A stretch of 64,000 bases of DNA from Kineosporia sp. NBRC 101731 (lineage in GTDB: Bacteria > Actinomycetota > Actinomycetes > Actinomycetales > Kineosporiaceae), in the NCBI RefSeq assembly GCF_030269305.1, contig NZ_BSTC01000002.1:372001-436000 (forward strand), read 5' to 3'. How positions within the stretch are numbered: the first letter of the stretch is position 1; each line of letters starts with the position of its first letter. The notes beneath the pieces were generated by a model, which worked only from the letters and a program-made list of their open reading frames with translations, made no database searches and was not told the DNA's origin. A program made the position numbers and the translations under genes. Below are positions 18,344-26,961 of this stretch, piece after piece.

Positions 18344-19111
18344 GTGACCACCCAAGCCCCGGCTGACGTCGCCGCGCTGTTGTCGTCCCTGATGTCCACC
18401 GATCCGGGCCGGCCCCGGGTGACCTGGTACGGGCCGAACTCCGAGCGGGTCGAGTTCTCCGCCAAGACGCTGGGCAACTGGGTGGCCAAGACCGCGAACC
18501 TGCTGGTCGAGGAGCTCGACTGCGAGCCCGGGTCGACGGTCGCGATCGCCCTGCCCGTGCACTGGCGCAGTGTGTCCTGGCTGCTGGCGGCCTGGGCGGT
18601 GGGCGTGCATGTGGTGGTGTTCGACGAGAACCTCGGGCCGGCCCGCACCGACCTGAGCTTCGACGTGCTGGTCACTGACCGGCCGAGTTCACCACCGGTG
18701 GGAAGCACCCAGGCCGCGCTGGTCGTGGTGGCTCTGCCGTCGCTGGCCACCCGCTGGACCGGCGACGTACCCCCCGGCGCGATCGACGCCGCCTCCGAGA
18801 TCCGGCTGCAGCCCGACGCGTTCAACCCCTACGCGGCGCCCACCCCGGACAGCCCGGCCCTCACCATCGGCGAACTCACCGTCTCCTACGGCGATCTCTT
18901 CACCCAGGCCCGGACCGCGGCCGGCGAGGTGAGCACCCGTCTGCTGACCGGAGCCGGGCCGTCCCGCGCCGTCGAGGCCTATCTGGCCCCGCTCGTCACC
19001 GGTGGTTCGGTGGTTCTGCACCACGACCTGACCGGCCTGGGCACCGAAGAGCGGGAGCATCTCGAACAGCAGGAGCAGGTCACGGCCACCGACCTGGGGC
19101 CCGCCCTCTAG
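18344..19111 (+). CDS. TIGR03089 family protein (AMP-binding-like remnant)
   Basis: A 255-residue protein of the actinobacterial family TIGR03089. It resembles only the N-terminal part of acyl-AMP-forming ligases (VTWYGPNSERVEFSAKTLGNWV, then SVSWLLAAWAVGVHVVVFD). The catalytic C-terminal half and the ATP-binding P-loop of those enzymes are absent, so ligase activity is unlikely. The function is unknown. The GTG start at 18344 overlaps a preceding 33-codon frame by 4 bp and has its own TACGCT box. A shared hairpin terminator separates it from the convergent SpoIID-like gene. Confidence 0.85.
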   Translation: MTTQAPADVAALLSSLMSTDPGRPRVTWYGPNSERVEFSAKTLGNWVAKTANLLVEELDCEPGSTVAIALPVHWRSVSWLLAAWAVGVHVVVFDENLGPARTDLSFDVLVTDRPSSPPVGSTQAALVVVALPSLATRWTGDVPPGAIDAASEIRLQPDAFNPYAAPTPDSPALTIGELTVSYGDLFTQARTAAGEVSTRLLTGAGPSRAVEAYLAPLVTGGSVVLHHDLTGLGTEEREHLEQQEQVTATDLGPAL

Positions 19112-19152
19112 AGCCGACAGACCGAAGCCGGACACCCGCGTCCACCATAAAA

Positions 19153-19190
19153 AGGTGCGCCGCCCCCACGACTGTGGGGACGACGCACCT
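19153..19190. terminator. Bidirectional hairpin terminator
   Basis: Seventeen-base arms from AGGTGCG to CGCACCT pair with two mismatches around the loop GACT. The hairpin lies between the convergent TIGR03089 and SpoIID-like genes. A-rich flanks on the left favour use by minus-strand transcripts; use in both directions is likely. Confidence 0.75.
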
Positions 19191-19201
19191 CGAAAGAACT
19201 G

Positions 19202-20491
19202 TCAGCCGAAGGTGAACCCCGGCGACTTGAGCCCGAGACGGTAACGGGCCTGCGCACCGGTGAAGGTCTTGGTGACCTTCCTGCCGTCGATCTTGCCGGT
19301 GATCTTCACCCCGTTCACCCGGGCGGCGCTGCCGCGGGCGGCGACCGAGTAGGAGCTCACCGAGTCGAAGCCGAACTTCTTGGCGAAAGCGGCCCTCGTC
19401 ATCCCGACGCTCCAGGAGCGATAGGGATTGTCGGAGGCCTCGTCCCAGCGGCTGTCGTTCACCGGCTTGAGGTAGCTGATCTCGTAATTGCCCCAGACAT
19501 ATTCGCGGTTCTCGGTGTAGCCGCCCATCGAGGACGAGTAGAGCGCCTCGATGGTGCGCCCGGAACCGTCGACGATCACCTGGTTCGCGGTGGCGATGAC
19601 GGCTTTTCGCCAGTTGCCGCCGTAGGCGGCGTCCACCGACTCGACCGCGTAGCCCCGGTAGACCTGGTCGGCGGTGCCCGCGCTGAGCACGTACGCCTTC
19701 AGGTCCGCGTTGTACTTGGTACTGAGATACGTGCGGGCGGCCACGGTCTGGGCCTTCAGGGCCTCGATCGGCCAGGACACCGGCACCTCACCCAGACCCA
19801 TCAGATACTTCTGCACGGCGGTGTAACCGCCCGAAGCGGTGATGGTCTCGGTGACCTTGATACCCGCGCCGGAGCCGATGTAAGCGGCCCGGTCGTAGCG
19901 CGTCGAGAGGGCCGAACTACCGCCGTACGGATAGACGTTCACCACCTTGCCGGTGTGCGCGGCCGACATCACCGAGGCGTTCTGCACGAACATGCGGCGC
20001 TTGCCGGCCTGGTCGAACAACGCGATGCCCTGACGTCCACCGATGGTCTTGCGGGCGACGGTCCAGGTCGAGCCGGTGGGCTGGACGACGTGGCGGGTGG
20101 GACTGGCCCATCGCACCGTGCCGGTCACCGCCTGCAGCTTCGACGACGAGGCACCCGAGGCCAGGTTCAGCACGACCGGGGCGTCGAGACTCTTCCTGGA
20201 GAGCGAGGCGTCGTAGTAGTACGTCTTCAGAATGGTCTTGTACCCACAACCGAGGCGGGCGGCGCCCTGGGCCCCGTACTGACTCATACCCATACCGTGG
20301 CCCCAGCCGCCACCGTAGATCTTGACGGCGCCCTTCGGGACGCCGGCCTGGGAGATCCGGCTGCCGCCCGGTGAGGGGCAGCCCTTGGCGGCGGAAACAG
20401 GTGCTACTGCGGCATTAGCGACGGTCGGGCCCGCCAGTACGGCGAGTGCAGTTCCCAGGACGGTCGCAGCGATCGAGCGGGGACGGCGCAT
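19202..20491 (-). CDS. SpoIID/LytB domain protein, secreted
   Basis: A 429-residue protein related to SpoIID, the lytic transglycosylase that processes peptidoglycan during sporulation, and to LytB of pneumococcus. A signal peptide covers about residues 1-27 (basic RRPR, hydrophobic core, VANAA). The family motifs are GGWGHGMGMSQYGAQG near the mature N-terminus, VAARTYLSTKY in the middle, and a C-terminal YSSSMGGYT segment. The ATG at 20491 is chosen because GAGGGAG lies 9 nt upstream and the signal peptide starts there; longer in-frame starts would bury it. A 237-nt leader with competing hairpins precedes it. Confidence 0.88.
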   Translation of the reverse strand: MRRPRSIAATVLGTALAVLAGPTVANAAVAPVSAAKGCPSPGGSRISQAGVPKGAVKIYGGGWGHGMGMSQYGAQGAARLGCGYKTILKTYYYDASLSRKSLDAPVVLNLASGASSSKLQAVTGTVRWASPTRHVVQPTGSTWTVARKTIGGRQGIALFDQAGKRRMFVQNASVMSAAHTGKVVNVYPYGGSSALSTRYDRAAYIGSGAGIKVTETITASGGYTAVQKYLMGLGEVPVSWPIEALKAQTVAARTYLSTKYNADLKAYVLSAGTADQVYRGYAVESVDAAYGGNWRKAVIATANQVIVDGSGRTIEALYSSSMGGYTENREYVWGNYEISYLKPVNDSRWDEASDNPYRSWSVGMTRAAFAKKFGFDSVSSYSVAARGSAARVNGVKITGKIDGRKVTKTFTGAQARYRLGLKSPGFTFG

Positions 20492-20728
20492 CGGGTAGGG
20501 CTCCCTCGAGTTACGGACACAAGGGTGGCCGGCTCGATCTGCCTCCGCCGGCCACGCAAAATCCATCGGCCGCATCCCTGCCCTGGTGAGGTACCGCCCG
20601 GGGGCTCCCCTGAAGGGAGCAGTCCGTCGCTCCCCCACACTTCTCAGAACTCCTCGGAGCTACTGAAGGGGAACTTGATCTTTTCCCGGAGAAGACCTGA
20701 CCGGGTGACCCAGAACGGTGCGTGACCG
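20492..20728 (-). promoter_or_regulatory. Structured leader upstream of the SpoIID-like gene
   Basis: On the minus strand a central GCTCCC (20615-20620) can pair with GGGAGC at 20629-20634 or with GGGAGC at 20604-20609. The two hairpins are mutually exclusive. A second inverted pair, GGCCGGC with GCCGGCC, lies about 60 nt nearer the gene. This is the layout of a switchable leader, but it matches no riboswitch consensus I can recognise. Confidence 0.4.
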
Positions 20729-23275
20729 TCACCGCACGTACCCCACGACGTCGACCCGCACCCGGGCGCTTCCCACACTGCTGACCAGGCTGATCGCCCC
20801 GGCGTCACCGATCGGGACGAGCACCTGGTTGGAACGGGTGTCGCCCTTCGCCACCCGCAGCGCCACCGCGTTGGAGGCCGGGGCACCCCAGGCGTACGCG
20901 CCCAGAGCGGTCGTGGAACCGGGGTCGATCGCGGCCAGGGTGAGGATCACGCCGGTCGCATCGCCCGGAACGGCGCTCTTCGCCCCGGTCACCGTGATCT
21001 TCTTCGGCGTCCGCGGCGCGAGCGTGGCGTCGGTGAGGAGAACCGGCTTGACCGCTGTCACCGTTCCCGGTGCCTGAGCGGTGACGATCCCCCGCACGTC
21101 GATGGTCGCGCTGGTCGCTGCGCCGGTGTTCCTCAACGTGAACTGCCCGCCGGTGACCGGCACGATCGCCAGGTTGTCGATGGTCTCGTCGCGGCGGTAG
21201 GTCAGGACCGGCAGGGTGTTCACGGTCAGGGTCCCGGCCCCGTACGGGCCCATCGCCGAGACGTCGACGATCACAGCACTGATCTGCGTCGAGGCGATCC
21301 CGGCGACGGTGCCGGGCAGGATCACCGAGCGCGGCTGACCGTCCTTGAGCTGCCCTCCCTGATCGCGGCTGTCGAAGATCCGCAGGCCGTCGACCGGCTG
21401 CACCGGCGACCCGGTGGCGCTGTAGTACCCGACCACGTCGACGGTCAGTTCGGTCACGCCCTGGGCGTTCCCCACCGTGATCGAGCCGTCGGCGCCGACC
21501 CTCGTGGTCACCAGGGTGGAACGGGTGACGCCCCGCGGCACGGTGCTCACGGGACGCGCGGACACGCGGCCGGTCGGGTAGGCGGTGAGGGAGGTGTCTG
21601 CCGTGGAGCAGGAGGCCGTCAGGTTGAGTACGACCGAGGTGACGCCGGTGGCCGGGATCCCGGCCTGTCCGAGCACGGGCACCCGGGCGTAACCGGCCGG
21701 CCCGAGACCGATGTTCGTTCCGCTGCGGGTGTTGTAGAGGCGGGTCGGGGCTACGGGTACATAGCCGCCCGCACCGCCCGACGGGGTGGCCGCCGGCTGC
21801 GCCGGTTGCCGGGGCGGGGTCACCAGAACGGTCCGGGCCACGGGTTTCGCCGCCCCGGTGGCCGAGGACGAGGTCAGGGTCAGGATGTAGGTGCCCGGGC
21901 GGGCCAGGGCGCCGTCGGCCCGACGACCGTTCCAGGTCGCCTGGATCTCCCGGCCCGCTGCGGCGTTTCCGCTGACGCGGGCGACGGCACCGCCGTTGCA
22001 GGGAGCGGTCACGTCGAGCCGCCAGTTCTGCCGGCGCAGGGACCGGGCCGTGATCGTCAGCGAGGCGCCCTGCTGCGCGGTGCTCTTCGGCACACTGGGG
22101 TTGATCAGCGCGGCCTGCATCAGGGCGGTGACCTTCGACCGGATCGCCGGTAGGTACGGGTAGAGATACCTACCCGGACAGGCGGTGTAACCGGTGTTGC
22201 GGTGTCCCATGATCACCGGCAGGGTCACGGTGCGGCCGGCCGGGTAGCGCGCGGTGCCCCCACCGGCCGAGGTCAGCCGGGTGGAACCGTTCGGATCACG
22301 ATGGTACTGGTTCAGTTTCCAGGCGAACAGGCGGGCCACGGCATTGACGGACGAGGCGGTCGGCCGGGTCACGTCGTAGTTGCCGATCACCGAGACACCG
22401 AAGGTGTTGGTGTTGAAACCGCCCGCGTGGGCGCCGGTCACGGCCCGGTCCAGACCACCGGCGCGCCCTTCCCAGATCCGGCCGTACTTGTCGACGAGGG
22501 CGTTGTAACCGATGTCGCACCAGCCGCGGGACAGGTGGTAGGCGTAGTCGCCGCGCAGGATCGAGGGCACCTGGGCCGCGGCGTAACGGTTGTTCCCGGC
22601 GGTGTGGTGCATCACCACGGCTTTCACCGTGGTGGTGACGGTGGGCGAGCACTTCACCCGGGACTCGTCGGCTCCCCACTGCGCGCGGGTCATGATCGTC
22701 GGCCGGCCGGCCTGGGCCGGGCCGTAACCGGCCGGCTGCACCGCCGCGGCGACCTGGTCGTAGTCCGAGCTCCCGGCGTCGACGAGCTCGAGTCTCATCT
22801 CCGACGGCAGCTTTCCCGACTGCGCCGTGACTTTCGCCTGCACGCCGTCACTGGGCCCGACGTAGAGCGGGTCGGTGCCGCCCCGCACGTCTTTCGTCGC
22901 CATCACGTCGTCACCGGCGTCGTCGTCCAGACCCTGCCAGGCTCCCCACGCGCCCTGCTGCCGCGTTCGCACCTGAATCGTCACATCCGGTGCGGTTTTA
23001 CGGCCCTTCCAGGTGACCCCTACGGTCTGGAAAGCGCTGGTTCCGCGCTTCGGGGTGAGAACGCGCGCCTTGCGTTCCGATGCCGAGATTGCCGGGTTCA
23101 GAGCAATCTTGGCGATCGATGGACGTACGACGACCGGATCGGTGATGCTGCTCGCCGAGACCGAAGGGTCTTGCGCCCAGGCATTTGCGACCGGCACGAG
23201 CGGCACAACCGGCGAGACCGGCAGAACAGGCAGGACGGCGAGACAGGACAGGAAAAGGGCTGGTGCATTACGCAT
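20729..23275 (-). CDS. Secreted N-acetylmuramoyl-L-alanine amidase (PGRP type) with beta-rich C-terminal region
   Basis: An 848-residue exported protein. A signal peptide occupies about residues 1-35. The amidase_2/PGRP domain spans about 195-375: MTRAQWGADES at its start, VVMHHTAGN with a zinc His, YNALVDKYGRIWEGRAGG, and GHRNTGYTACPGR with the second His and Cys ligands. It cleaves the amide bond between muramic acid and the stem peptide. Residues 380-480 resemble a FlgD-type Ig fold (GRRADGALARPGTYILTL). The last 350 residues are repeated beta-rich modules (YNTRSG, VVGYYS, VDVVGYVR) common in actinomycete wall hydrolases. Confidence 0.9.
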   Translation of the reverse strand: MRNAPALFLSCLAVLPVLPVSPVVPLVPVANAWAQDPSVSASSITDPVVVRPSIAKIALNPAISASERKARVLTPKRGTSAFQTVGVTWKGRKTAPDVTIQVRTRQQGAWGAWQGLDDDAGDDVMATKDVRGGTDPLYVGPSDGVQAKVTAQSGKLPSEMRLELVDAGSSDYDQVAAAVQPAGYGPAQAGRPTIMTRAQWGADESRVKCSPTVTTTVKAVVMHHTAGNNRYAAAQVPSILRGDYAYHLSRGWCDIGYNALVDKYGRIWEGRAGGLDRAVTGAHAGGFNTNTFGVSVIGNYDVTRPTASSVNAVARLFAWKLNQYHRDPNGSTRLTSAGGGTARYPAGRTVTLPVIMGHRNTGYTACPGRYLYPYLPAIRSKVTALMQAALINPSVPKSTAQQGASLTITARSLRRQNWRLDVTAPCNGGAVARVSGNAAAGREIQATWNGRRADGALARPGTYILTLTSSSATGAAKPVARTVLVTPPRQPAQPAATPSGGAGGYVPVAPTRLYNTRSGTNIGLGPAGYARVPVLGQAGIPATGVTSVVLNLTASCSTADTSLTAYPTGRVSARPVSTVPRGVTRSTLVTTRVGADGSITVGNAQGVTELTVDVVGYYSATGSPVQPVDGLRIFDSRDQGGQLKDGQPRSVILPGTVAGIASTQISAVIVDVSAMGPYGAGTLTVNTLPVLTYRRDETIDNLAIVPVTGGQFTLRNTGAATSATIDVRGIVTAQAPGTVTAVKPVLLTDATLAPRTPKKITVTGAKSAVPGDATGVILTLAAIDPGSTTALGAYAWGAPASNAVALRVAKGDTRSNQVLVPIGDAGAISLVSSVGSARVRVDVVGYVR

Positions 23276-23405
23276 TGGCGGGGGACCCCAGACAGCAGAA
23301 AATACGTTCAGTTTCAGACTAGATACTCAACGTAATTTGCCGGGGAACTCGCCATCCCCTGTCCACCTGATGGCACCGGGCGACGCCGCCGACGGCATCG
23401 GGCGA

Positions 23406-24536
23406 TCAGCCCAGAGGTTTGCGCAGCACCAGCAGGAAATAGTCGCGCTGCAGATCAGCGCGGGGATAACGGCCCAGAATATCTTCGAAACGGGAGTAGA
23501 ACTCCTCGTCGATCGGGCTCTGGGTGAACGCCCGGTGCGCCACCTCAAAACCCAGCAGATCGGCGTAATACTCGTAATGCAGCCAGCTGAGCCGGTTCAC
23601 CCAGGCATGCCCGATCGGCTCGCGCCCGTGCTTCACGTCCCAGGCCCGCACCACCTCGTCGGTGAACAGCAGGTGAGGCCAGGGGAAGAAGATGTCGCGG
23701 TAGCGGTGCGAGGCCTGGGGGCCGGCGTGCAGATTGGCCCGGATCCAGGCCAGACCACCCGGCTTCAGCAGGTCGTAGGTGGCCTTGAGCATGGCGTACG
23801 GATGCGTGACGTGCTCCCACACGGTGAAACTGAGCACCCGGTCGAACGAGTCGGGCTGGTACGGGCTCTTCACCGAGAGGTCGGCGCACTCGAAGTGCAC
23901 ACGCTCACCGGCGAGCTGGTCCCACGGCCGGTAGTGCGAGACGTCGACACCGTGCGCGTCGCAGCCGAGGTTGTGGGCCAGCGACCAGACCTCGAACCCG
24001 TTGCCGCAGCCGATCTCCAGCGTGCGCTTCCCGGCCAGGCCGACCATGTCGTTGACCCAGCCCACGCGCCGCCGGGCCGCCTCGGCCAGGGCCGTGTCAC
24101 TGTACGAGGGCGGGCTCGGCACGATCCGCCGGTCCTGGTACTCGGCGTTGAGTTGTTCCAGCAGGTCGATGCCGTAGACCTGCCCGCCTCCGTCACCGGT
24201 CTCGTAGAGGCTGCTCACCCGGTGCCCGGAGCCGGTGATGCCCTGTGGCAGCTGCCACTGCAGATCGGCCGGCAGGGGCGGCACCTCGGGCAGGCCGGTC
24301 GGCGGACGCACGCTACTGGTGCCTGGTTTCGGTTTCGGCACCGGTTTCGGCGGTTTCGCGAAGGGCGCCGGCTGCCTTCCGAGCACCAGGTCGCGCAGGG
24401 CGATGGCGGTGCGGATCGCGGCCTCGTCGCGCGGTGCGGGAAGCCGGCGAAGAGCACGGAGAACCACGTCCCGGGGGACGCGGAATCCTCCTCCCCCGGA
24501 GGTGGTGGGGAGCCCTCCGTTCCTGTTCGTGATCAT
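23406..24536 (-). CDS. Class I SAM-dependent methyltransferase
   Basis: A 376-residue protein. Residues 1-110 are low-complexity (Gly/Pro/Lys-rich) or helical. The methyltransferase core begins near 160 with TLEIGCGNGFEVWSLA (motif I, SAM-binding) and continues through FDRVLSFTVWEHV (motif II/III) and LLKPGGLAWI. Such enzymes in surface-polysaccharide loci methylate sugars. The ATG overlaps the epimerase stop by 4 bp. Both codons lie inside the TGCATGATCACG core of an interspersed element, so the first residues MITN come from that element. The start is therefore probable but unusual. It is the last gene of a four-gene operon. Confidence 0.85.
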   Translation of the reverse strand: MITNRNGGLPTTSGGGGFRVPRDVVLRALRRLPAPRDEAAIRTAIALRDLVLGRQPAPFAKPPKPVPKPKPGTSSVRPPTGLPEVPPLPADLQWQLPQGITGSGHRVSSLYETGDGGGQVYGIDLLEQLNAEYQDRRIVPSPPSYSDTALAEAARRRVGWVNDMVGLAGKRTLEIGCGNGFEVWSLAHNLGCDAHGVDVSHYRPWDQLAGERVHFECADLSVKSPYQPDSFDRVLSFTVWEHVTHPYAMLKATYDLLKPGGLAWIRANLHAGPQASHRYRDIFFPWPHLLFTDEVVRAWDVKHGREPIGHAWVNRLSWLHYEYYADLLGFEVAHRAFTQSPIDEEFYSRFEDILGRYPRADLQRDYFLLVLRKPLG

Positions 24537-24612
24537 GCAATCCCCCAGCCCGTAGGGGGCCGGGAGGAGCCCCCACTTCCCCGGGGAAAGTTTGCATGAT
24601 CACGCAGGGTTG
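24520..24612. repeat. Interspersed hairpin element, copies B1 (minus) and B2 (plus)
   Basis: Two inverted copies lie about 60 bp apart. B1 on the minus strand has a C-run, an 8-nt loop, a G-run, then ATTGCATGATCACGAAC (ending about 24525). B2 on the plus strand has the 12-bp palindrome TTCCCCGGGGAA, then AGTTTGCATGATCACG. Both fall inside the 3' end of the epimerase reading frame. Confidence 0.75.
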
Positions 24613-25702
24613 GTTGGTCGTCGACATAGCTGAGGATTGCCTCGGCGATGCGGGGGCCGGCGGCGCCGTCCCAGAGTGGGGGGCGCTGCTCCGGTGGGGC
24701 CGGGCGCGTCGCCCCCGGCCGCGCGAGCACCTCGTCGAGAGCGGCCGGCACCTCCTGAGGCGTCACCAGACGGTTGGTGCCGTGCGTGATCGTCACCGGC
24801 CGCTCGGTGTTGGGCCGCATGGTGAGGCAGGGCACCCCGAGCACGGTCGCCTCCTCCTGTACCCCTCCGGAGTCGGTGAGAACGGCGGACGCGCCCCTCA
24901 CCAGCCCGAGAAAACTCGTGTAGGGCAGGGGTTCGAGGATCTTCACAGCACCGGATGCGTGCAGGCCCGCCTTCTCGAGGCGGTCGCGGCCGCGCGGGTG
25001 CAGCGGCACCACCAGCGGCATGCGTTCCGCGACCTGGTGCAGCACCGCGACCAGCCGCTCGACCGCGGCCGGGTCGTCCACGTTCGAGGGCCGGTGCAGC
25101 GTGGCGACCAGGTAATCGCCCTCCAGGCCGTGGGTGGCCCGGGCGGCCGCCTCGTCGAAGCGGTCCAGGTGCTTCAGCAGGGTATCGATCATCGGGTTGC
25201 CGACGAAGTGGATGCGGTCGGCCGGCACCCCCTCGCGCGCCAGGTGCCCCACCGCGTCGGCGCTGGTGACCAGCAGCAGGTCGGAGAGCTGGTCGGTGAC
25301 CCGGCGGTTCACCTCTTCCGGCATGGTCATGTCGAAACTCCGCAGCCCGGCCTCGACGTGCGCCACCGGGATCACCAGCTTGGCCGCGACCAGGGCGGCG
25401 GCCAGGGTGGAGTTGATGTCGCCGTAGACCACCACCAAGTCGGGCTGGTGCTCGAGGAAGACCTTCTCCAGGCCGGTCATCACCGCGGCGGTCTGCCCCG
25501 CGTGACTGCCCGAGCCCACCCCCAGGTCGAGATCCGGCTCGGGCAGGCCGAGCTCGTCGAAGAAGACCCGGCTGAGGCGGTCGTCGTAGTGCTGACCGGT
25601 GTGCACCAACACCTGTTCCACCCGGCCGTGCAGTGCCTCCAGCACCGGCGCGGCCTTGGGGAAGTTGGGCCGGGCGCCGGTGACGTGAACGAGCTTCCTC
25701 AT
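24533..25702 (-). CDS. wecB: UDP-N-acetylglucosamine 2-epimerase (non-hydrolysing)
   Basis: A 389-residue enzyme that interconverts UDP-GlcNAc and UDP-ManNAc. Family landmarks are TGARPNFPKAAPVLEAL at the N-terminus, HTGQHYD, VVYGDINST, HVEAGLRSFD, TLHRPSNVD and TDSGGVQEEA. The ATG overlaps the stop of the preceding glycosyltransferase by 4 bp. The last 30 or so residues (from about TLRDHANFPRG) are encoded by an inverted pair of interspersed elements and are unlike the usual C-terminus. With the UDP-sugar dehydrogenase at 30.5 kb it could supply UDP-ManNAc and UDP-ManNAcA. Confidence 0.92.
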   Translation of the reverse strand: MRKLVHVTGARPNFPKAAPVLEALHGRVEQVLVHTGQHYDDRLSRVFFDELGLPEPDLDLGVGSGSHAGQTAAVMTGLEKVFLEHQPDLVVVYGDINSTLAAALVAAKLVIPVAHVEAGLRSFDMTMPEEVNRRVTDQLSDLLLVTSADAVGHLAREGVPADRIHFVGNPMIDTLLKHLDRFDEAAARATHGLEGDYLVATLHRPSNVDDPAAVERLVAVLHQVAERMPLVVPLHPRGRDRLEKAGLHASGAVKILEPLPYTSFLGLVRGASAVLTDSGGVQEEATVLGVPCLTMRPNTERPVTITHGTNRLVTPQEVPAALDEVLARPGATRPAPPEQRPPLWDGAAGPRIAEAILSYVDDQPTLRDHANFPRGSGGSSRPPTGWGIA

Positions 25703-26961
25703 CCCGGGGCCCCCGGAGGGCTACCGGCCGCCGCCCCGGCGACCACGCCGTCCTGTGCTGGAAGGCTCATGGCCACCGGCGCCTGCGGCACCACCCCGGT
25801 GTCGGCCCACGACCGCATGTCGGCGGCGAACCGCTCGGCCACCACCGCCCGGTCGATACGCCGCCCGGCCGCGGCCGCGGCCCGGTCGAGAGCCCCGAGA
25901 TCGGCTTCCAGACAGGAGAAGACGGCCTCGGTCAGGGCCTCCACGCCGTCGGGTGGGTAGACCAGCGCGGCGCCCCCGTCCACCACCGGCAGCGATCCGG
26001 AGTTCGACGGCATCAGCACCGGCCGGCCGAAGCTCAGGGCCAGGGCCAGCACCCCCGAGTTCAGCGAGCGCCGGTAGGGCAGGGCCACCAGGTCGGCGGC
26101 GCGCATCAGCACCTGGATGTCGACGTCGGGCACCTGGACGGGCATCAGCCGCACCGCCGGGTGCGCGGCCGCCGCGATCAGGAACTCCCGGGTCTGCGGC
26201 GCGTCGTCGGGCTTGCCCGCCACGATCAGCACGATCTCGCCGGGCCGCACCCGGGAGACCCGGTCCACCGCCTCGAGCAGGTCGACGATGCCCTTGTACG
26301 GCTTCACCGCGCCGGTGAGCAGCAGCGCCACCGCACCGTCGGGAATGCGCAGCCGGCGCCGGGCGTCGGTGCGGCCGATCCAGTCCGGATACACCCCCTG
26401 ATAGCCGGGATGGTCGCACTGGTAGACCTTCTCGGGCGGCAACAGGAACCAGTCCCCGACCGCCGCCACGGTGCGGGAGCTCATCACGTGCACCAGGTCG
26501 GCCCGCTCCACCACCTGCTCGCGCAGCCGCACCTCCTGCGCCTCGAACTGGGTGTCGTGCGGCAGCACGTTGTGCACCGTCCAGACCAGGCGGGCACCAC
26601 GGTCTTTCAGCGTGTCGAGCAGGTCGGCGTGCCGGCCCACCGCCTCGTCGGCGCCGCGGTCGTCGGTGCATTTGGCCAGCACCTGGTTCAGCCAGTGCAG
26701 ATGCACCACGAGCGGCACGTCACCGGGCCAGTTGCGGGTGGTGGCGAGCAGGTCGGTGGCGCGGAACGTCGGCGCGGCCACCAGCCCCCGCCCGGCGAAC
26801 CGGCTGTAGAGCACGCTCTGGAAGGGATTTCCGGTGTAGTACGGAGTGAACGGCCAGACCACGGGCTCCGGCCCCTCGACCGGCACCCGGGCCAGGGCCG
26901 CGAAGGTCTCACCGATCCAGCCCTCGGCGCTCTGGTCGCGCCCGGGCATCGAGATCAGCAT
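25699..26961 (-). CDS. Glycosyltransferase (GT-B fold, GT4-like)
   Basis: A 420-residue protein. The N-terminal half has VHLHWLNQVLAK and TVHNVLPHDT, common in sugar transferases that act in exopolysaccharide assembly. The C-terminal half has LLLTGAVKPYKGIVDLLEAV and ALPYRRSLNSGVLALALSFGRPVLMP, the donor-binding half of GT4 enzymes. The ATG overlaps the upstream gene stop by 7 bp, and its own stop overlaps the epimerase start by 4 bp, so it sits tightly inside the operon. The last 35 residues are Ala/Pro/Gly-rich. Confidence 0.85.
   Translation of the reverse strand: MLISMPGRDQSAEGWIGETFAALARVPVEGPEPVVWPFTPYYTGNPFQSVLYSRFAGRGLVAAPTFRATDLLATTRNWPGDVPLVVHLHWLNQVLAKCTDDRGADEAVGRHADLLDTLKDRGARLVWTVHNVLPHDTQFEAQEVRLREQVVERADLVHVMSSRTVAAVGDWFLLPPEKVYQCDHPGYQGVYPDWIGRTDARRRLRIPDGAVALLLTGAVKPYKGIVDLLEAVDRVSRVRPGEIVLIVAGKPDDAPQTREFLIAAAAHPAVRLMPVQVPDVDIQVLMRAADLVALPYRRSLNSGVLALALSFGRPVLMPSNSGSLPVVDGGAALVYPPDGVEALTEAVFSCLEADLGALDRAAAAAGRRIDRAVVAERFAADMRSWADTGVVPQAPVAMSLPAQDGVVAGAAAGSPPGAPG

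Noticed and set aside
20492-20728. Leader of the SpoIID-like gene as a c-di-AMP (ydaO-type) riboswitch
   Set aside because: The conserved GGGGUGAAU-type block of that class is not visible, so only a structured leader is reported.
23299-23338. ACGTT/AACGT inverted repeat upstream of the amidase gene
   Set aside because: Only 5-bp arms with a 20-nt spacer, which is expected by chance.
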